NCBI RefSeq assembly: GCF_033097505.1
Contig: NZ_AP028654.1
Location: 946,001-1,010,000, forward strand
Direction: 5' to 3'
From: Helicovermis profundi
Lineage (GTDB): Bacteria > Bacillota > Clostridia > Peptostreptococcales > Acidaminobacteraceae
Length of the DNA stretch: 64,000 bases
The notes under the pieces were generated by a model that worked only from the letters and a program-made list of their open reading frames with translations, was not told the origin of the DNA and did no database searches. Made by a program: the position numbers and the translations under genes. Of this stretch, positions 60,480 to 64,000 are shown in pieces (positions within the stretch are counted from its first letter, which is position 1; each line of letters begins with the position of its first letter).

Positions 60480-61784
60480 TTAAGCAGCAACAGGATTATG
60501 AAGTTTAGATTCTAAAAACATTCTTTTGTGGATGAGTGGATTTCTAACTTCATATGGTTTTTGATTTTTTAGTATTGAAAAAATATAGCGAAGTAGTTTA
60601 TTCATAACAGCTACAAGTTTAACTTTTTTCTTTTTCTTATCAAGGGCTATGTGATAATATTCATACAAAACAAGATTTATTGGCTTTTTATTTTTACTTG
60701 TACGTATTGAAGCAAGAGCGACTGTGTACAAAGCTCTTCTACCTATAGCAGTACCACGTTTGGACATTTTATTGCGATCACCGCTAAAATTGCCAGATTG
60801 ATTAACGCTAGGATCTACACCGAAAAAAGCTACAAGTTGTTGAGGCTTAGAAAAATTATTAATATCACCCATTTCAACTAACAAAGTAATTGCAGTTATA
60901 TCACCAAGACCTTTGAAACTTTTAAGAAGATTAATATTTTGTTTAAATACTTCTCCAAAAGAGGCATTGTCAATATATTGGTGAATTTCATCTACAATAT
61001 TTCTAAGTTGATTTGTATAAAAATCAAAACTTTCGCTAAAACGTATTACTTTAGATTCAAAAAGCAAGGGAGTAATACCAATGATATTGGCACTATTAGC
61101 GATTTTTATAAGTTTGTTATATTTATTATTAGCCCAACTAGAACCACGTCTTGATGACTTTGTTAGAAGTTCAATAACAACTTTGGGCTCAGCGTTAAGA
61201 AGATGTTTAGGTGTTGGATATTTTCTAATAAATATTAAAGGTGTCTTACCTGTTATATTAGCAAATGCATTTTGAAGTCCTGGATAGTTAATATAAATAT
61301 TATTTGAGAAAGTTTTTTTCAAATTTGCCTTTAAATCAACAACTTTGTAATACTCACGAACTAGGAGTTTAAGGTGTAAAAACTCCTCACTAGTGAATGT
61401 TGAAGTCTTTACATTATCAAATTTACAAATTTTTGCGATGGAAAGAGAATCTAATTTATCAGTTTTTACTTTTCTTATGTTCGAATTCTTGTTAGAATTA
61501 GTTATCAGAGGATTTATTACATGTATATCAATCTGATTTTTAACAAGAAAATGAAGAAGAGTAAGATGATATATTCCCGTGGATTCGCAAAATACTTTGG
61601 GACTATCGTTAAACTCTTCTTCAATTTTTTGTAGAAAAAGAAGAAGTTTATTGAAGCCCTCAAGTGTATGGCTAATTTTAAGGTTCTTACGGAATACGTC
61701 GCCATTAGGTTTTAAAGCAGTAACTACTGAAAAATTAGCAGCAACATCAATGCCTACAACAGGCAAATGGTAATAGTTAGACAT
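60480..61784 (-). CDS. IS110-family transposase (DEDD/Tnp20)
   Basis: 434 aa from ATG 61784 with RBS GGGGG. The N-terminal RuvC-like DEDD domain starts HLPVVGIDVAANFSVV, with VFCESTG and KTDKLDSLSIAKI giving the later acidic residues. The C-terminal Tnp_20 domain has LLKSFKGLGDITAITLLVEMGDI, VAFFGVDPSVNQSG and GNRALY-like RRALYTVALAS, with the catalytic Ser probably in SVNQSGNF. Full length and uninterrupted, so possibly active. IS110 elements recombine through a bridge RNA made from their non-coding ends. Confidence 0.94.
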   Translation of the reverse strand: MSNYYHLPVVGIDVAANFSVVTALKPNGDVFRKNLKISHTLEGFNKLLLFLQKIEEEFNDSPKVFCESTGIYHLTLLHFLVKNQIDIHVINPLITNSNKNSNIRKVKTDKLDSLSIAKICKFDNVKTSTFTSEEFLHLKLLVREYYKVVDLKANLKKTFSNNIYINYPGLQNAFANITGKTPLIFIRKYPTPKHLLNAEPKVVIELLTKSSRRGSSWANNKYNKLIKIANSANIIGITPLLFESKVIRFSESFDFYTNQLRNIVDEIHQYIDNASFGEVFKQNINLLKSFKGLGDITAITLLVEMGDINNFSKPQQLVAFFGVDPSVNQSGNFSGDRNKMSKRGTAIGRRALYTVALASIRTSKNKKPINLVLYEYYHIALDKKKKKVKLVAVMNKLLRYIFSILKNQKPYEVRNPLIHKRMFLESKLHNPVAA

Positions 61785-62030
61785 AAAATAACCCCCATTT
61801 AAAATAATAAAGAGTAACAATAATTAGTGAGTCAATTAACCTTGTAAGTGACACGAATAATTCTCTAATAATATTTATGATCAAAGAGAAATTCAACCAG
61901 CTAAATCAAAGAATCTCACAATAATGCAAGCTTTGTTACGAATATAAACTCAAGAAATGAGTCATTCAAGGAGAAGACGCATACACTCTTTATGAGATAA
62001 CTATAATAGAAAAATTACAGTATGTTAAGT
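61785..62030 (-). ncRNA. Candidate bridge RNA region of the IS110 element
   Basis: About 245 non-coding bases upstream of the transposase start. On the minus strand they can form several stem-loops, for example CTCATTTCTTGAG (near 61949-61961) and TTCTCT..AGAGAA (about 61861-61890). In the IS110 group the bridge RNA is encoded in this position. Sequence-level guide loops were not resolved. Confidence 0.45.
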
Positions 62031-62133
62031 GGTTGAACTTATTTTTAATCACAAACAATATAAATGAATTAGGTAAGAATATTCGCAAGAAACTTAAGCA
62101 ATATTTCTAACCTAATTATACAAGGAGGTTTTT

Positions 62134-63438
62134 ATGAAAAAAATTTTATTAATTATAATATTTCAAATAGTAGTAATTACATTTACGTTTTCTGAAAATC
62201 TAACATCTAACGTAAGTGTATTTATAGATGGAAATAAAGTGATTTTTAATGAGAATCTTGCTAGTCCATTTGTTGATAAAAATAATAGAACTTTAGTTCC
62301 ATTAAGAACTGTTTTTGAAAAATACGGAGCGAAGGTTAATTGGAACTTCTTAAAGCAAGAAGCTACTATAGATTACAATAATCATTTTTTAGAAATTCCT
62401 ATTGGTGAAAATTATATATATGAAGACAATATAAAGTACAAAAATTTTGCGAAAGCTATAATTAAAAATAACAGAACTTATATACCAGTAAGAAAAATAA
62501 TTGAGCTTATTGGCGGTAAAGTAAATTATGATTCAAATACTAAAACTGTTATTATTAATCATAATTATAAAGTTAGAGATGAGGTATTAATAAAAAACAA
62601 ACTGCTATATCAACTTCAAAATTTAAATATTGATGACGTAATTAATTCTGGATATAAAATAATAATTATGGATTATTCTGAAGATGGTAGTGAAAACGAT
62701 GCATATAGTAAAGACGAGATTCAAAGACTCAAAAATAGTAAAATAACTCCATTAGCTTACATTAGTATTGGAGAAGCAGAAAAATATCGTTATTATTGGA
62801 ATGATACTTTTAAAAAAGAGAATTTTATTGGTATAGAAAATAGAGACTGGCAAGGTAATTATAAAGTTAGATATTGGGACAGTGAGTGGAAAAATATAGT
62901 ATTTACTTACCTAGACAAATTAATTGACAGTGGCTTTGATGGTGCTTATCTTGATATTGTTGATGCTTATGAGTATTGGTCAGATGATGAAAATAAGGAA
63001 AAAAATCTTTTTAGTGACCCTAAAAGTGAAAAACAAAGTGCAAAGCTAATGATTCAATTCATTAAGGAAATTAATCAGTATTGTAAAAGCAAAAATCCAA
63101 ATTTTCTTGTTATTCCTCAAAACGGATCAAATATAATTGACTATGATGATGGAACATATATTAGTAATATAGATGGAATTGGAATAGAAGACCTTTGGTT
63201 TATGGAAACTGAAAGACGGGAAGATAATGATGTATATAAAAGATTACAAAATCTACAGACCATTAAAAATGCAGGGAAATTTGTATTAGTAACTGATTAC
63301 ATTTATGATGATTTTGATACAAAAGAGAATAATACAAAAAGAGCTAGTATATTTATTAATGAGGCAAATCAAAATGGATTTAAATATTATATTTCAAATA
63401 GAAATAGGAATTTAGATGAAATACTTAAAATTAAATAA
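62134..63438 (+). CDS. Secreted GH114-like glycosidase with N-terminal copper-amine-oxidase-type domain
   Basis: 434 aa with RBS AAGGAGG. Signal peptide (1-20, cut near TFS-EN). Residues ~25-145 form a CuAO_N1-like domain (VSVFIDGNKVIF, NRTLVPLRTVFEKYGAKVNWN, RTYIPVRKIIELIGGKVNYD), common in clostridial surface proteins. Residues ~160-430 are a GH114-type barrel (TM1410 family): IIIMDYSEDGS, PLAYISIGEAEKYRYYW, and acidic residues in GFDGAYLDIVDAYEYW. Relatives cut alpha-1,4-polygalactosamine in exopolysaccharides. A role in remodelling its own surface polymer is possible. The tandem repeat at its stop codon extends past the gene. Confidence 0.87.
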   Translation: MKKILLIIIFQIVVITFTFSENLTSNVSVFIDGNKVIFNENLASPFVDKNNRTLVPLRTVFEKYGAKVNWNFLKQEATIDYNNHFLEIPIGENYIYEDNIKYKNFAKAIIKNNRTYIPVRKIIELIGGKVNYDSNTKTVIINHNYKVRDEVLIKNKLLYQLQNLNIDDVINSGYKIIIMDYSEDGSENDAYSKDEIQRLKNSKITPLAYISIGEAEKYRYYWNDTFKKENFIGIENRDWQGNYKVRYWDSEWKNIVFTYLDKLIDSGFDGAYLDIVDAYEYWSDDENKEKNLFSDPKSEKQSAKLMIQFIKEINQYCKSKNPNFLVIPQNGSNIIDYDDGTYISNIDGIGIEDLWFMETERREDNDVYKRLQNLQTIKNAGKFVLVTDYIYDDFDTKENNTKRASIFINEANQNGFKYYISNRNRNLDEILKIK

Positions 63439-63465
63439 TAAAATTAAATAATAAAATTAAATAAT
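63427..63465 (+). repeat. Three tandem copies of a 13-nt sequence
   Basis: AAAATTAAATAAT occurs three times in a row; the first copy contains the stop codon of the GH114-like gene. Confidence 0.9.
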
Positions 63466-63509
63466 AAAAATAAACAACAACGACTATATGTCGTTGTTGT
63501 TTATTTTTA
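63466..63509 (+). terminator. Intrinsic terminator, 19-bp stem
   Basis: AAAAATAAACAACAACGAC pairs perfectly with GTCGTTGTTGTTTATTTTT around TATAT. Confidence 0.92.
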
Positions 63510-63547
63510 GGTTTTTAAAAGAATTTTAAAAATATAATTTAATAGTA

Positions 63548-63576
63548 TTGACTTCTATATTTATTAGGAGTAATAT
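63548..63576 (+). promoter_or_regulatory. Promoter of the CDF exporter gene
   Basis: TTGACT at 63548-63553, a 17-nt spacer and TAATAT at 63571-63576, with the metal-repressor-like operator just downstream. Confidence 0.65.
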
Positions 63577-63583
63577 AAAAACA

Positions 63584-63609
63584 AACATATGAATAAGTGT
63601 TCATATAAA
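63584..63609. promoter_or_regulatory. ArsR/SmtB-type 12-2-12 metal-responsive operator
   Basis: ATATGAATAAGTGTTCATAT at 63587-63606: TGAATA and TGTTCA half sites separated by two bases, matching the known 12-2-12 repeat bound by SmtB/CzrA-like repressors. It overlaps the expected transcription start of the zinc exporter gene. Confidence 0.75.
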
Positions 63610-63626
63610 AAATATGAGGTGATGAA

Positions 63627-64000
63627 ATGAAAAAATTAAAAAGTGAAGAGGAACATGAAGTGGATAAATTGAATAATCATAATAGTGAAGACTATAAACA
63701 TGATCATGATCATTCTCATGACAATACTCACGTTCATGATCATAATCATGGACACAGTCATGATGTATCCAATTTGTCTGGGAAAAAAATATTTTGGGTT
63801 ACAGTATTAAATGCTACAATAACGATTGCAGAGATTATTGGAGGTATACTTTCGGGTAGTCTTGCTCTTTTATCTGATGCAGTTCACAATTTAAGTGATA
63901 CAATTGCAATTGCACTTTCTTATGTAGCAAATAGAATTTCTAAGAGGCCAAATGATGAAAAAAAAACGTATGGTTATAAGAGAGCAGAAATACTTGCAGC
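63627..64000 (+). CDS. Cation diffusion facilitator (zinc efflux), 3'-truncated by the window
   Basis: ATG 63627 with GAGGTG upstream; open to the window end (124 codons seen). Residues ~24-50 are a His-rich metal-binding tail (HDHDHSH, HVHDHNHGHSH). The first membrane helices follow, with AEIIGGILSGSLALLSDAVHNLSDTIAIALSYVANRIS holding the HxxxD-type zinc site of CzcD/ZitB-like CDF proteins, and GYKRAEILAA. It exports Zn, Cd or Co in exchange for protons. The SmtB-like operator just upstream supports metal control. Confidence 0.93.
   Translation, partial: MKKLKSEEEHEVDKLNNHNSEDYKHDHDHSHDNTHVHDHNHGHSHDVSNLSGKKIFWVTVLNATITIAEIIGGILSGSLALLSDAVHNLSDTIAIALSYVANRISKRPNDEKKTYGYKRAEILA

Larger units (their letters stand above)
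60440..62030 (-). mobile_element. IS110-group insertion sequence (ends approximate)
   Basis: Transposase plus flanking non-coding sequence, about 1.5-1.6 kb. IS110 elements lack clear terminal inverted repeats, and I could not fix the boundaries or the target core from one copy. The long non-coding stretch (61785 to about 62030) lies on the 5' side of the transposase gene, as in the IS110 group, not the IS1111 group. Confidence 0.75.

Noticed and set aside
1-64000. CRISPR arrays, rRNA or tRNA genes
   Set aside because: No regularly spaced repeats or rRNA-like blocks were seen, and no tRNA cloverleaf stood out by eye; a tRNAscan run would be needed to exclude one formally.

Overview
The window is AT-rich, gene-dense DNA with Shine-Dalgarno sites of the GGAGG type, frequent TTG and GTG starts, and many short hairpin terminators. 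Gene content (GlnL-type response regulator, rbsRKDACB order, PanG-type ketopantoate reductase, SEC-C methionine aminopeptidase, clostridial glycerol-3-phosphate oxidation genes with a DUF1667 partner, rhodanese lipoproteins with YeeE/TusA sulfur genes) points to an anaerobic, chemotactic, sulfur-metabolising low-GC Firmicute, most likely in the Clostridia. The species cannot be told from the window. I saw no rRNA, tRNA, CRISPR array or prophage.

Layout. 1-5.4 kb: end of a GH18 glycosidase, a membrane histidine kinase, a disulfide oxidoreductase and a GlnL-like response regulator. 5.4-8.6 kb: nitronate monooxygenase-like enzyme and a chemoreceptor. 8.6-12 kb: panG-panB-panC-panD behind a leader with an intrinsic terminator. 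12-19 kb: a ribose regulon, rbsR then rbsKDACB, with two LacI-type operators; RbsB is an unusual double binding protein. 19-28.2 kb: GNAT enzyme, MogA/MoaB protein, 5'-nucleotidase with LysM, YibE/F protein, RlmD-type methyltransferase and DbpA-type helicase. 28.4-33 kb: a sulfur-trafficking cluster (thioredoxin reductase-like protein, two YeeE/YedE half-transporters, two nearly identical TusA genes, a divergent LysR regulator and a third TusA). 33-36.2 kb: surface-sugar genes. 36.2-39 kb: an SsuABC/TauABC-like ABC transporter split by a repeat element. 39-43.6 kb: a GT39 enzyme and two rhodanese lipoproteins, one with four domains. 43.7-50 kb: RmlB, methionine aminopeptidase, a NifX-like protein with a zinc-ribbon partner, and a beta-propeller diguanylate cyclase. 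50-56 kb: a second chemoreceptor and glpA-like/glpB-like/DUF1667 genes. 56-64 kb: a dihydrouridine synthase, two tiny membrane ORFs, a Crp/Fnr regulator with a divergent DUF606 pair, an EamA transporter, an IS110 element, a GH114-like protein and the start of a CDF zinc exporter behind an ArsR/SmtB-type operator.

Two themes stand out. First, a short hairpin-rich repeat (four copies plus a relic, about 56-139 bp) sits at gene borders; it has no coding capacity and shared ends, and looks like a non-autonomous mobile element. Second, recent in-place duplications recur: RbsB was doubled with a 277-residue period, the rhodanese lipoprotein with a 272-residue period, and tusA as a whole gene. Two of these three fall in sulfur genes, which together (lipoprotein rhodaneses outside, YeeE channels in the membrane, three TusA carriers and an oxidoreductase inside) suggest a sulfane-sulfur or thiosulfate uptake and relay system.
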